Origin: Alkaliphilus hydrothermalis
GTDB lineage: Bacteria > Bacillota > Clostridia > Peptostreptococcales > Natronincolaceae
Assembly: GCF_016908555.1 (NCBI RefSeq)
Contig: NZ_JAFBEE010000010.1
Location: 45,070 to 109,069, forward strand
DNA length: 64,000 nucleotides
Reading direction: 5' to 3'
The position numbers and the translations under genes are program-made. Below are positions 18,650-27,159 of this stretch, in pieces; within the stretch, counting starts at the first letter, position 1, and each line of letters starts with the position of its first letter. The notes beneath the pieces were generated by a model. It saw only the letters and a program-made list of their open reading frames with translations, had not been told where the DNA came from and did not search any database.

Positions 18650-19552
18650 CTACTGTTTATTGGGATTGTAGATGCTCTTTTGTTCACTTTTTGAAAAAAC
18701 AGCTTTCCAATCAACCTCTGAAACAATCATACCCAATAAAATCAATACACTACCTACAATTCCTTGGGGTGGAAGTACTTCCTTTAATAGAATGTAAGCA
18801 AACATTGCTGAGAACACAGGCTCCCCAGTATAAATCAATGCTGTATGGGTGGGAGAGGTAAACTTTTGCATGGCATTTTGGATAATAAAGGCCCCCGATG
18901 TAGCAAAGATTGCCAATATTAATAAATTGAACCATACCGTCTTACCAGTGGGAAATATAGGGGTTTCAATGGCAAATGAGAAAATTAAGCTGAGAAAACC
19001 CACCACGGCAATCTGAATAATAGCCATAGCTATGGAATCCACCTTCACGGTATATTTACCTACTGTAATAATATGTAGGGCAAAAAGGAAGGCACATATC
19101 AAGGTATAAAAATCTCCTTTAGTTAAGGTTAAGGTGGAATTTAAGGTCAATAGCCCAAGTCCTACTATTGCAAAAGCAACACCAATGAGGGCTGCCCGAT
19201 GGGGTTTTTGCTTTAAGAGTAATGCAGAGAAAATCGGAACAATAACAACAGAAAAGCCAGTAATAAAACCTGACTTGGAGGCGGTGGTATAGTTAAGGCC
19301 AACCGTCTGAAAAGCATATCCAGCAAAGAGAATAACACCGATTAAAAGACCATAACGAAGGGTATCTTTATCCATTGAAATTATGTTTTTATAAAAAATA
19401 ATTGCAGATATTAAAGCTGCCAAGATAAAACGTACTGCTAAAAAATTATAGGTGGGGAGATAGGCTAAAGCATTTTTAGAAAGAACAAAGGAAGAACCCC
19501 AAATGATAGTGACCATTAGTAAAGCTAAGTCTGCTTTCAGTTGTTTAGTCAT
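18650..19552 (-). CDS. DMT-superfamily EamA transporter
   Basis: A 300-aa membrane protein with ten predicted helices and two EamA repeats. The first begins at ADLALLMVTIIWGSSFVLSK. The second runs from about residue 155 and ends in PPQGIVGSVLILLGM. AAAGGAGC precedes the ATG. Members export amino acids or metabolites; no substrate can be assigned. It is convergent with ysxC. Confidence 0.9.
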   Translation of the reverse strand: MTKQLKADLALLMVTIIWGSSFVLSKNALAYLPTYNFLAVRFILAALISAIIFYKNIISMDKDTLRYGLLIGVILFAGYAFQTVGLNYTTASKSGFITGFSVVIVPIFSALLLKQKPHRAALIGVAFAIVGLGLLTLNSTLTLTKGDFYTLICAFLFALHIITVGKYTVKVDSIAMAIIQIAVVGFLSLIFSFAIETPIFPTGKTVWFNLLILAIFATSGAFIIQNAMQKFTSPTHTALIYTGEPVFSAMFAYILLKEVLPPQGIVGSVLILLGMIVSEVDWKAVFSKSEQKSIYNPNKQ

Positions 19553-19658
19553 AAAAAAGCTCCTTTCAATAAAATATATGTCTACTTAGATTGTAAATGA
19601 AAATAGGAAAAAAAGGAAGTGAATAGCTTATGACTAATGGGATTAATTTAATAAATTC

Positions 19659-19690
19659 AAAAAAAAGAGTTCCGTTGGAACTCTTTTTTT
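19659..19690. terminator. Bidirectional terminator between EamA promoter region and rubredoxin
   Basis: A perfect hairpin: AAAAGAGTTCC (19663-19673) and GGAACTCTTTT around GTT, with A and T tracts on both sides. It serves the leftward rubredoxin gene. Confidence 0.85.
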
Positions 19691-19714
19691 GAAGAAGTTT
19701 AAGCTATATGTATT

Positions 19715-19873
19715 TTATTCAGTTGGCTCAAACATATCCTTACCAACGCCACAGATTGGACAAACCCAATCATCTGGAATATCTTCAAAAGCTGTACCTG
19801 GCTCGATACCGCTATCTGGATCTCCTAACTCTGGATCGTAAACATAACCACATGGTACGCATAAATATTTCAT
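19715..19873 (-). CDS. Rubredoxin
   Basis: A 52-aa electron carrier holding one iron in a Cys4 site. Cys5-x2-Cys8 (CVPC) and Cys38-x2-Cys41 (CPIC) are present, with the hallmark GYVYDPELGDP and WVCP segments. It is transcribed alone with its own terminator and a GAGGGG ribosome binding site. In anaerobes rubredoxins serve oxygen and peroxide detoxification; the partner enzyme is not in this window. Confidence 0.96.
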   Translation of the reverse strand: MKYLCVPCGYVYDPELGDPDSGIEPGTAFEDIPDDWVCPICGVGKDMFEPTE

Positions 19874-20046
19874 ATTACATAACCCCTCTCGTCTTTTTTA
19901 TTGTTTCAAAATCCGTCTTTATAGTTATATGAAGGATTTTGGTTGTTTATACAATGAAATTATACCCACTGAATAGTAATGTTAAACACTAATTTTAACT
20001 CACCCCCTTACTATTTTTGAATAAAATGAAACAAGGAGGGAGGATT

Positions 20047-20400
20047 ATGTCGATTAAAGATATTTTTGATAAAATGAGTATTGGCAAAAAAAAGCAATAC
20101 GATTGTATTAAAGTCTCCCTATTCGGTTTGGAGATTGTAGTCAAGAGAATTACCGATCCAGAAATCCCCCACGAAGTAACTGTAGTGACTCCACGGGCAG
20201 AGTTGAGGGAAAAATATGATGAAAACAATCGATTGATTGAGAAGGAGGTCATTCTTAATAGTATAACAGTGGTTCATGCACCTAGACATCCTTTAGCGGG
20301 CCCCCCTTCGCCACCACCAGAAATCCCTGCAAGGTCAGTTAATTTCATACCAAAAGATACGAAAGGTACAGATGACAAAAATTTTACTTTGAAAACATAG
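20047..20400 (+). CDS. Conserved-looking hypothetical protein, 117 aa
   Basis: Not recognised. ATG 20047 follows AAGGAGGGAGG; the open frame begins 30 bases earlier at an ATG lacking a ribosome binding site. The protein is soluble and charged. It has a central basic-acidic segment (RAELREKYDENNRLIEKE) and a proline-rich stretch, GPPSPPPEIPA, near residue 95. The tail is lysine-rich. It lies just upstream of the YczE-like gene and may share its transcript. Confidence 0.6.
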   Translation: MSIKDIFDKMSIGKKKQYDCIKVSLFGLEIVVKRITDPEIPHEVTVVTPRAELREKYDENNRLIEKEVILNSITVVHAPRHPLAGPPSPPPEIPARSVNFIPKDTKGTDDKNFTLKT

Positions 20401-20473
20401 AATAAAGAGATATAATATTAAATGGAAAAAGTATTTCGGAAGCCTAAAAAATAATCAAGAAAGAAGGATGACT

Positions 20474-21169
20474 GTGAATCAACAACATAAAAATGATTGG
20501 TTAGTATTTGGAAAGAAGCTTCCCTCTTTATTCTTTGGATTAGCAGTTTATGCATTGGCGGTTTTGTTAATGAGGGATGCAGGGCTGGGTATGAATCCTT
20601 GGGGAGTTTTTCATATGGGGGTTAGTAATCATACTCCATTATCCTTAGGTCAAGTAACTCAGTTGACGGGTTTAGTAATTATTGGACTATCATTAGTTGT
20701 GAAGATGGTACCGGGCTTTGCTAGTATCTGCAACATGATTTTCATAGGAATGTTCGTTGATTTTATTGACTCCTTGGGAATTTTGAAAACACCAGAGACA
20801 TTAATAGGCCAAATATTAATGTTGATGGCTGGAATTTTCTTAACTGGTTGGGCTTCCTTCTTTTATTTAAGACCACGGCTAGGGGCTGGGCCAAGGGATA
20901 GCTTGATGGAGGGTCTAGTAAGAAAGACAAACAAACCAGTTTGGATGATCCGTGGAATTATTGAAGTAAGTGCTTTGACTGTTGGATTTCTTTTAGGAGG
21001 GCCCGTAGGAGTTGGAACTTTAATCACAGCCACTACAATTGGCTTTTCTGTTCAATTTGCTTTTAAGATGGGTAGATATGATGCTAAAGGAAAGCATATT
21101 GATTTTCTTCAGCTTTATAAAGGTTTAAGGGGTGGAAGCGCTTCAAAGGAAACTGCCTATAGCAAGTAG
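20474..21169 (+). CDS. YczE/YyaS-like integral membrane protein
   Basis: A 231-aa protein with five to six membrane helices, resembling the YczE/YyaS/YitT group: LFFGLAVYALAV, DAGLGMNPWGVFHMG, and the conserved GLGAGPRD-type motif seen as RLGAGPRDSLMEGL. GTG 20474 is preferred, 6 bp after AGAAGG; the ATG two codons earlier abuts that site. Function of the family is unknown, though YczE affects surfactin production in Bacillus. Confidence 0.75.
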   Translation: MNQQHKNDWLVFGKKLPSLFFGLAVYALAVLLMRDAGLGMNPWGVFHMGVSNHTPLSLGQVTQLTGLVIIGLSLVVKMVPGFASICNMIFIGMFVDFIDSLGILKTPETLIGQILMLMAGIFLTGWASFFYLRPRLGAGPRDSLMEGLVRKTNKPVWMIRGIIEVSALTVGFLLGGPVGVGTLITATTIGFSVQFAFKMGRYDAKGKHIDFLQLYKGLRGGSASKETAYSK

Positions 21170-21226
21170 TTGACAAGTAGATGAATAACACTAAGGGGGA
21201 AGACCTGAAGAAGGCTGTAATAGAAT

Positions 21227-21250
21227 ACGGGAGGGTATAAGCCCTCCCGT
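21227..21250. terminator. Bidirectional terminator between YczE-like gene and pyrBI
   Basis: ACGGGAGGG (21228-21236) pairs with CCCTCCCGT (21242-21250) around a 5-nt loop, followed by a weak T-rich tract on each side. Confidence 0.8.
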
Positions 21251-21257
21251 TATTATC

Positions 21258-21686
21258 TTATAGCTTATATTCAGTCAATTCTTCACAATAGCTACAACGA
21301 TATTGGATTTTTCCGTTAGGTACTAAAGTAAATTCAGCCTCTGCATATTGGTCTACACTGGTGATACATCTAGGGTTCTTGCATTCAAAGAGGCCCTTTA
21401 CCTTTTCTGGGATTTTTAACTCCATCTTTTTTTCGATTTTGTCGTTTACAATATAGTTTACTGTGATGTTTGGATCAATTAATCCTAGGACAGTTAAATC
21501 TATGTCTAGGTCGTCTTGAATTTTAATAATGTCTTTTTGTCCAGCCTGCTTGCTAGGCACATTCATTAGTAATACTGCTGGTGTTTTTAACTTATCTAAA
21601 TTAAGCTTTTGGAAAATCTTTAATCCTTTTCCTGCTGTAATATGATCAATAACGATTCCTTTTTCAATACCTGCTACCTTTAACAT
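21258..21686 (-). CDS. pyrI: Aspartate carbamoyltransferase regulatory chain
   Basis: Regulatory subunit that transmits CTP/ATP control to PyrB. At 142 aa it has an N-terminal allosteric domain (GIVIDHI, GLKIFQKL) and a C-terminal zinc domain. The four Cys ligands are in CKNPRC and CSYC. Its ATG directly follows the pyrB stop with no gap, so translation is coupled. A PyrI-containing enzyme fits clostridia rather than Bacillus. Confidence 0.96.
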   Translation of the reverse strand: MLKVAGIEKGIVIDHITAGKGLKIFQKLNLDKLKTPAVLLMNVPSKQAGQKDIIKIQDDLDIDLTVLGLIDPNITVNYIVNDKIEKKMELKIPEKVKGLFECKNPRCITSVDQYAEAEFTLVPNGKIQYRCSYCEELTEYKL

Positions 21687-22613
21687 TTACGCCACCCCCA
21701 ATAATAATGCCATTAATGCCATTCTTACATAGACACCTAAAGTTGCTTGTTCAAAGTATCTTGCCCTTGGGTCATCGTCCACATCATAGCTAATTTCATT
21801 TACCCTTGGAAGGGGATGAAGCACTAACAGGTCTTCTTTTGCATTTTTTAGCTTAGATCTGTTTAGAATATAACTGTCTTTCAATTTAATATAGTCTTCT
21901 TCATTGAAGAATCTTTCTTTTTGAATTCTAGTCATATAAAGGATATCAATCTCTGGTAGATATTCCTCTAAGGATGTGGTTTCAACAATTTCAACTTGAT
22001 ATTTATTGATCAGTTCATCTCTTAGATGATATGGAATCTTTAGCTCAGGTGGAGAGATCAGAACAAAGCTGATATTTTCAAATCGACTTAAGGTCTTTAA
22101 TAGGGAATGAACTGTTCTACCGAATAACAAGTCTCCGCAGAAGGCCACCTTTAAGTCCTTAATTTCTCCTCTGTAATTTTGAATCGTGATTAAATCTGTT
22201 AAAGTTTGGGTAGGGTGTTGATGTCCACCGTCACCGCCGTTGATGATGGGAACCGTTGAAAATTCAGAAGCAAGCTTTGGAGCTCCTTCTCTAGGATGTC
22301 TCATGACTAATACATCAGCATAATCATCCAGCACTCGAATAGTATCAGCAATACTTTCACCCTTTTTCACAGAGCTAGTATTGGCATCTGAGAAGCCAAG
22401 GATCGAACCACCCATTCTTAACATCGCAGACTCGAAGCTCAGTCTAGTCCGTGTACTTGGTTCGTAGAATAGGGTACCTAAAATTTTTCCTTTACAAAAC
22501 TCACTATAGGCACCTGGATCTTGGTACATCTTTAATCCTAAATCAATGATTTGCTGTAGTTCCTCCAAAGTCATATCGTTGGGGTCTACTAAATGTCTTC
22601 CTTTTAACGTCAT
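21687..22613 (-). CDS. pyrB: Aspartate carbamoyltransferase catalytic chain
   Basis: Condenses carbamoyl phosphate with aspartate in pyrimidine synthesis. The 308-aa protein carries the carbamoyl-phosphate motif STRTR in FYEPSTRTRLSFE, the HPTQTL segment, and HPLPR near the C-terminus. ATG 22613 follows GGGAGG. It is preceded by a leader with two PyrR-binding hairpins and a terminator, so expression should fall when UMP is plentiful. Confidence 0.97.
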   Translation of the reverse strand: MTLKGRHLVDPNDMTLEELQQIIDLGLKMYQDPGAYSEFCKGKILGTLFYEPSTRTRLSFESAMLRMGGSILGFSDANTSSVKKGESIADTIRVLDDYADVLVMRHPREGAPKLASEFSTVPIINGGDGGHQHPTQTLTDLITIQNYRGEIKDLKVAFCGDLLFGRTVHSLLKTLSRFENISFVLISPPELKIPYHLRDELINKYQVEIVETTSLEEYLPEIDILYMTRIQKERFFNEEDYIKLKDSYILNRSKLKNAKEDLLVLHPLPRVNEISYDVDDDPRARYFEQATLGVYVRMALMALLLGVA

Positions 22614-22651
22614 AATAAAACCTCCCTTTTGATTTGGTGGGAGTTATACTC

Positions 22652-22682
22652 CCTTTTTAGCCTCTCTGGACTAATTTAAAGG
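22652..22682 (-). promoter_or_regulatory. PyrR-binding RNA hairpin, gene-proximal copy
   Basis: Read on the minus strand this holds the PyrR recognition core AGTCCAGAGAGGCT between CCTTT and AAAGG arms. It ends only about 40 bases before the pyrB start. Immediately after it come GGGAG, TATAA and CTCCC, then the GGGAGG ribosome binding site. Confidence 0.85.
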
Positions 22683-22690
22683 TAAATCTA

Positions 22691-22727
22691 CAAATAAATA
22701 ACCCCTTCGATCGGAGACCAAAGGGGT
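22691..22727 (-). terminator. Attenuator terminator in the pyrB leader
   Basis: On the minus strand ACCCCTTT pairs with AAGGGGT across a loop and continues into TTATTTATTT. It lies between the two PyrR hairpins. Confidence 0.8.
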
Positions 22728-22784
22728 ATAAAATGCACATAAAAGTAATGGTAAAAATAACTTTACCCTTACGCATTATATTTT

Positions 22785-22817
22785 CCCTTTTCAGCCTCTC
22801 TGGACCGATTTAAAAGG
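22785..22817 (-). promoter_or_regulatory. PyrR-binding RNA hairpin, promoter-proximal copy
   Basis: Minus-strand core GGTCCAGAGAGGCTG between CCTTTTAAA and AAAAGG arms, matching the established PyrR binding-loop consensus. It is upstream of the attenuator terminator. Confidence 0.85.
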
Positions 22818-22974
22818 TGTATTTATCTTTATCAAAATATATCATGTATTCAATAGGATGTCAATACATTTACTTTCATAAAAATCTTCGGCAGGAAATA
22901 AAAAAGCATTGTAGAATACTAGCAGTATACAACAAAAACAAAAGTATACAATAAAATCAAATGAGGTGCATACC

Positions 22975-24495
22975 GTGTATATGATATCATTAGAAAACCT
23001 TTATAATTTTTTAATAGAGAATGCTGGAATGCCCAATTTCATGAGATACAATGAAATTATTAACCTAGTACCTTTACCTCAAATCGAGTATCGCAACAAG
23101 CTTCGGGGAGCTATGGTGAGTATTGCAATTGGTGATGCCTTTGGTAGCTACCTTGAGGTGGGACAACAAAGAGAAATCGAGTATATTAATGATTTTTTAA
23201 AGGGAGAAAAACGTTCAGTATCCCTAAGCATAACCGATGATACTGAGTTATCTATTCTATTGGCGGAGTCATTAATCATCAATCAAGGTTTCCAGCCTGA
23301 AGATTTAGCTAATCGCTTTATTAGATACACCATTACTGGCATGGGTAATACCATGAAGGAGTTTATTATTAATTACCATGATCGCAGAATTGAATGGTAC
23401 AAAAGTGGCGTAGAGTCAGCGGGGAATTGTGCTGCCATAAGATGTGCTCCCATTGCCTTAATTAATTACGGAGATTTCCCTACTTTGAAGTTGATGGCGG
23501 GGATGCAGGCGGCCGTCACCCATATGGATCAAATGGCTATTGCCTCCAGCATACTTCATGCAACTGCTATAGCCTATTTAACGAATTTACCGGCCTTTTC
23601 AATTAAGGGAAAGAAAGATTTGTTTGCCCTGATTGATTTATGTGTAAAGAGCATTAAAGGAATAGAAACAATGGTCTACCGAAACAGAAAAAGCAATGAG
23701 ATTACAAACCTTTATAGTCGGGTTATGAGGGATTTAAAAGTTGCCTTAGAACAGGATGTAAAACCACAGGAGCTTCAGGAATCGTGGGGGAGTGGTGCCT
23801 ATGTATTGGAATCATTGCCATTGGCCCTATATATCTTTATGAGAAATCCCAATGACTACGAAAAAATATTGAAGGAGTGCCTATTGGTAAAGGATGCAGA
23901 GGCTACCTCTAGTCTCACCCTCACCCTTGCAGGGGCATATCTAGGATATAATCATATACCAAAGGGCTATATTAACAAAATTTACAATGTGGAGGAACTT
24001 CTAACCTTAGCCGATAGATTGTTTGAGCTGTCCTTAAAGAATAAAGCCAACAATCCCTATAGGAGAATGAGGGATACCATTAATGAAGAGAGAAATCAAG
24101 ATGAAATCCATCAGCTTCTTTGGACAGGGATCAAATACAATAAAGATGAAGACTATGAAAATGCTGTAAAATACTTTGAAGAGTTAGTGCAAAAAAGCCC
24201 TGAAATAAAGAAGAATGAAAAAATTAAGCTGCATATTATTGAAGCCTATGAAGGTCTGGGGAGTAAGTGTCTGCAGCAGGAGGAATATGAAGAAGCCCTT
24301 AAAAGCTTTAAAAAGGCATTGTTTTATGATTTAAATCATCCAAACATATTATGTGATCTTGCAGTGACCTATTTAAACTTAGACGATTTAGAAAAGGCTG
24401 AAAAGTATGCGAGAAGGGCAGTGGAAATTGCCCCAGAATATCAGATCGGCAGAGAGGTATTGGAGGCTATTCGGAGCTTGAAGAAGAACCATTAG
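22975..24495 (+). CDS. ADP-ribosylglycohydrolase-family protein with C-terminal TPR repeats
   Basis: The 506-aa protein has an ADP-ribosylglycohydrolase (DraG/ARH) domain at about residues 35-360. It shows RGAMVSIAIGDAFGS, the metal-ligand motif TDDTELS, GNCAAIRCAPIAL, and THMDQ. At least two tetratricopeptide repeats follow at about 375-500 (YENAVKYFEELVQKSP; YEEALKSFKKALFYDLNHP; LEKAEKYARRAVEIAP). Such hydrolases remove ADP-ribose from Arg or other acceptors. The TPR tail suggests a protein partner. GTG 22975 is chosen, 6 bp after GAGGTG; GTG 22966 overlaps the ribosome binding site. No ADP-ribosyltransferase is nearby. Confidence 0.82.
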   Translation: MYMISLENLYNFLIENAGMPNFMRYNEIINLVPLPQIEYRNKLRGAMVSIAIGDAFGSYLEVGQQREIEYINDFLKGEKRSVSLSITDDTELSILLAESLIINQGFQPEDLANRFIRYTITGMGNTMKEFIINYHDRRIEWYKSGVESAGNCAAIRCAPIALINYGDFPTLKLMAGMQAAVTHMDQMAIASSILHATAIAYLTNLPAFSIKGKKDLFALIDLCVKSIKGIETMVYRNRKSNEITNLYSRVMRDLKVALEQDVKPQELQESWGSGAYVLESLPLALYIFMRNPNDYEKILKECLLVKDAEATSSLTLTLAGAYLGYNHIPKGYINKIYNVEELLTLADRLFELSLKNKANNPYRRMRDTINEERNQDEIHQLLWTGIKYNKDEDYENAVKYFEELVQKSPEIKKNEKIKLHIIEAYEGLGSKCLQQEEYEEALKSFKKALFYDLNHPNILCDLAVTYLNLDDLEKAEKYARRAVEIAPEYQIGREVLEAIRSLKKNH

Positions 24496-24563
24496 AGAAT
24501 TCATCTATATAGAAAAGGCACAATAAACAGCAAAAAAAGGACAGCTATGGAAGTGATATGATC

Positions 24564-24620
24564 CCTCTAAAGTAGACACTGTAATTAATTTAATTGCAAA
24601 TCTGCTTTGGAGGTTTTTTT
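24564..24620 (+). terminator. Terminator after the ADP-ribosylglycohydrolase gene
   Basis: CCTCTAAAGTAGA (24564-24576) pairs with TCTGCTTTGGAGG (24601-24613), with one or two mismatches, then seven T. Confidence 0.8.
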
Positions 24621-25818
24621 ATTTATTATGATGATTTGCCTTTTGAATAGTATCTTTTTTGATTAGAAGCCTAAAGAGAAGGGCCAAAGCAATGGTGTAG
24701 CCTCCATAGATCATCCAAGGTATGGGGGAATCAGTAATGGAATATGTCTCAATAATGCGGCCACTGACAAAGGTTCCTAAAGCACTTCCGATGCCTGTAG
24801 CAAAGTTAGCCAGGGCAAAATAGGCACCGATGTATTTAGGGTCAGCAAAAACTCCCGTCACGCTGTCTAAAGTAGGCATTGTAAACATTTCACCCGTAAT
24901 GAAGACCATAGAGCATAACACTAAAAATGGAAAGGAGCTTGCAAAACCAATCAAAACCACACCAGTACCCAGCAATAAAATTCCTATAAATATGGATTTA
25001 ATCTGGGGTGATTTCTCTAAAAAGGATCTTGAAATAGTTGATTGGGACAATATAACCATGACACTGGTGGCAGACCAGATAACTCCTAATAAGCCTGAAT
25101 GATTTAAAATAGCATCCCCCCTTAATGGAAGAACAAATGCCAACTGGGTATGAAGGGACCAAATTAAAGTAGAGATTAAAATAAACAGCATGAAATGTCT
25201 ATTTTTAAGGATTTCTACATAGCTACTGAGTTTGATGGCTGGGCAATCATGTTCTCCACAATCATTGGGGAGGAAGAATAAAGCAAAGAAAAATAATAGC
25301 CCATAAAGAATCCCACCATAGATAAAGTTCATATTAGATGATGATCCAAGAATAATTAGCCCAGCAATACTGATTCCCATATGGGAAGCCATATTCCTAA
25401 GGGAAAAGGCAGTGGTTAGTTTATCCTCAGAGGCAATATGGGAAATAGCTGCCTTAGTGGAGGGGATATAAATCCCTGTCCCCATACCATTTAGTGCAGA
25501 GAAGACTGCTAAAAAAATAAAGGAATTGGAAAAACCTAATCCCAATAATCCTATTGATTGCAAAAAATTACTGATTAGAATGCTATACTTGTTTCCAATT
25601 CTATCGGAAATCATCCCTGCTATTAAGCTCCCCAACTGCATAAAGAAGGCGAGAGCCCCAATGATCACACCAATTTCTGCAGACCCCATACCCTTTTCAT
25701 TTTTTAATAGTATTGGGTAAATCGGTACAACCACATATGCCGCCACATGGACAAGCCATATGGAAAATAAGAAGTACCAGATTACTTTATCAAATTGAAC
25801 CTTTGGAATCCCTAACAT
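24619..25818 (-). CDS. Major facilitator superfamily transporter
   Basis: A 399-aa, 12-helix MFS protein. The loop 2-3 signature is seen as GMISDRIGNKYSIL, and a central cytoplasmic loop lies around residue 190-200. AAGGGG precedes ATG 25818. Overall pattern suggests a drug- or solute-efflux-type MFS; substrate unknown. It is convergent with the ADP-ribosylglycohydrolase gene and reaches its terminator T run. Confidence 0.88.
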   Translation of the reverse strand: MLGIPKVQFDKVIWYFLFSIWLVHVAAYVVVPIYPILLKNEKGMGSAEIGVIIGALAFFMQLGSLIAGMISDRIGNKYSILISNFLQSIGLLGLGFSNSFIFLAVFSALNGMGTGIYIPSTKAAISHIASEDKLTTAFSLRNMASHMGISIAGLIILGSSSNMNFIYGGILYGLLFFFALFFLPNDCGEHDCPAIKLSSYVEILKNRHFMLFILISTLIWSLHTQLAFVLPLRGDAILNHSGLLGVIWSATSVMVILSQSTISRSFLEKSPQIKSIFIGILLLGTGVVLIGFASSFPFLVLCSMVFITGEMFTMPTLDSVTGVFADPKYIGAYFALANFATGIGSALGTFVSGRIIETYSITDSPIPWMIYGGYTIALALLFRLLIKKDTIQKANHHNK

Positions 25819-26085
25819 ATGACAACCCCTTATGTAAAAAAGTCTAGTTAATTTAAGTTCTCCTTAATACTACTTATTTATTATGGAGAAGTTCCTTAAA
25901 TGGTATACACGATTTAAAATTAAGATTTTTTAATAAGAAAAAAATGATAGGACAAATGAACTAAAAATAACAAGATGGATTGAAGGGTGGCATTAAAAAA
26001 TGGGTCCAAGCATATTTATTATATAAGTTACACATATTCAAAATTGGATTGATTAAGCAAGTTAATCAATTAAAGGGGTGAGGCT

Positions 26086-26976
26086 ATGGGCTTGAATGAT
26101 CAAGGAAGTAAGGTGCTAAATCTGTTGCAGGGGAAACTCAAACCCCTTTTTCGTTTGATTAATAAAATAAGAAGCCTTGATGAGTTTGTGATTTATATTA
26201 ATGGGGAAAAGGGAAAGTTTAAATCATTATTAAGGGATCTCGATAAAGAAATAGAAGAAGCTGAGTTGAGGAGAATGCTAAAATCTTCTCCTTACTTCGT
26301 TGAAAAAATCAAAGGAAATTTTACACTTATAATCGGATATGAAGCAGACAATACAAGTGAGTTATTTGACATAGAGGAGATAGATGGGATTTGTATTGAA
26401 TTAGTTGAGATAATAATGGAAGAAGCGTTAGAACTTCATAATAAGATATTGGCAGAGAAAAACATGATTGAGCTAATGGAAAAAAGCCAACTGGATGGAT
26501 TGACGGGTCTATATAACCGTTGTGCCTTTGACCAAATGTATCGAAAAATATATCAGGAGTCAAAGGAAGGTAACCGAGACTTTTCAGTGTTGATGGTGGA
26601 CTTAGACAACTTTAAAAAAGTAAATGATTCCTATGGTCATCAGATGGGGGACAAAATCCTAAAACAGGTGGCACATAGGATTAAATCAAATGTCAGAAAA
26701 GATGATATAGTAGCCCGTTACGGTGGGGAAGAAATCATCATTATTCTAGTGGATATAGACGAAGGGGAAGCCATCATCATAGCCGAGAGAATACGGGACT
26801 CCATTGCCACCTTAAAGACGGAGGGGGTACAGGTAACAATTTCTATAGGCATCTCCAATCTTAAAAAAGATGAGACTAAGGATAGTGATATGTTAATTTA
26901 TATTGCTGATCAAAGACTCTATGAGGCAAAGGAGCAGGGAAAGAATAAGGTGAGGGGGAAGAGGAGAGGTAAGTGA
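26086..26976 (+). CDS. Diguanylate cyclase with GGEEI active site
   Basis: A 296-aa cytoplasmic protein. Residues about 1-130 are an unassigned alpha/beta sensory region with no membrane span. Residues about 135-290 form a GGDEF domain with DGLTGLYNR, VDLDNFKKVND, and the active-site variant GGEEI, which is normally still active. An RxxD product-inhibition site (RKDD) lies five residues before it. It probably makes c-di-GMP from GTP. GGGGTGAGG precedes ATG 26086. The gene is monocistronic. Confidence 0.9.
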   Translation: MGLNDQGSKVLNLLQGKLKPLFRLINKIRSLDEFVIYINGEKGKFKSLLRDLDKEIEEAELRRMLKSSPYFVEKIKGNFTLIIGYEADNTSELFDIEEIDGICIELVEIIMEEALELHNKILAEKNMIELMEKSQLDGLTGLYNRCAFDQMYRKIYQESKEGNRDFSVLMVDLDNFKKVNDSYGHQMGDKILKQVAHRIKSNVRKDDIVARYGGEEIIIILVDIDEGEAIIIAERIRDSIATLKTEGVQVTISIGISNLKKDETKDSDMLIYIADQRLYEAKEQGKNKVRGKRRGK

Positions 26977-27048
26977 AACAGATCTGATTGGCAAGTGGTA
27001 GTAACGATTCAGTAAATGGCATCATAATGGAATTCTATTAGTCAACAT

Positions 27049-27081
27049 AAAAGCACCCACAGAAATGTTAGGTGCTTTTTT
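27049..27081 (+). terminator. Terminator after the GGDEF gene
   Basis: AAAAGCACC (27049-27057) pairs with GGTGCTTTT (27071-27079), followed by more T. Confidence 0.88.
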
Positions 27082-27159
27082 CATGCCCATAATCATGCAT
27101 ACAATCAAACAAATAGGGCAATGATGATAAGAGGAAAATTTGGAATGGGAGGGGTATAG

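Noticed and set aside
18487..18861. 124-codon plus-strand frame after ysxC
   Set aside because: Spans the ysxC terminator and runs opposite the EamA gene; no ribosome binding site or family signal.
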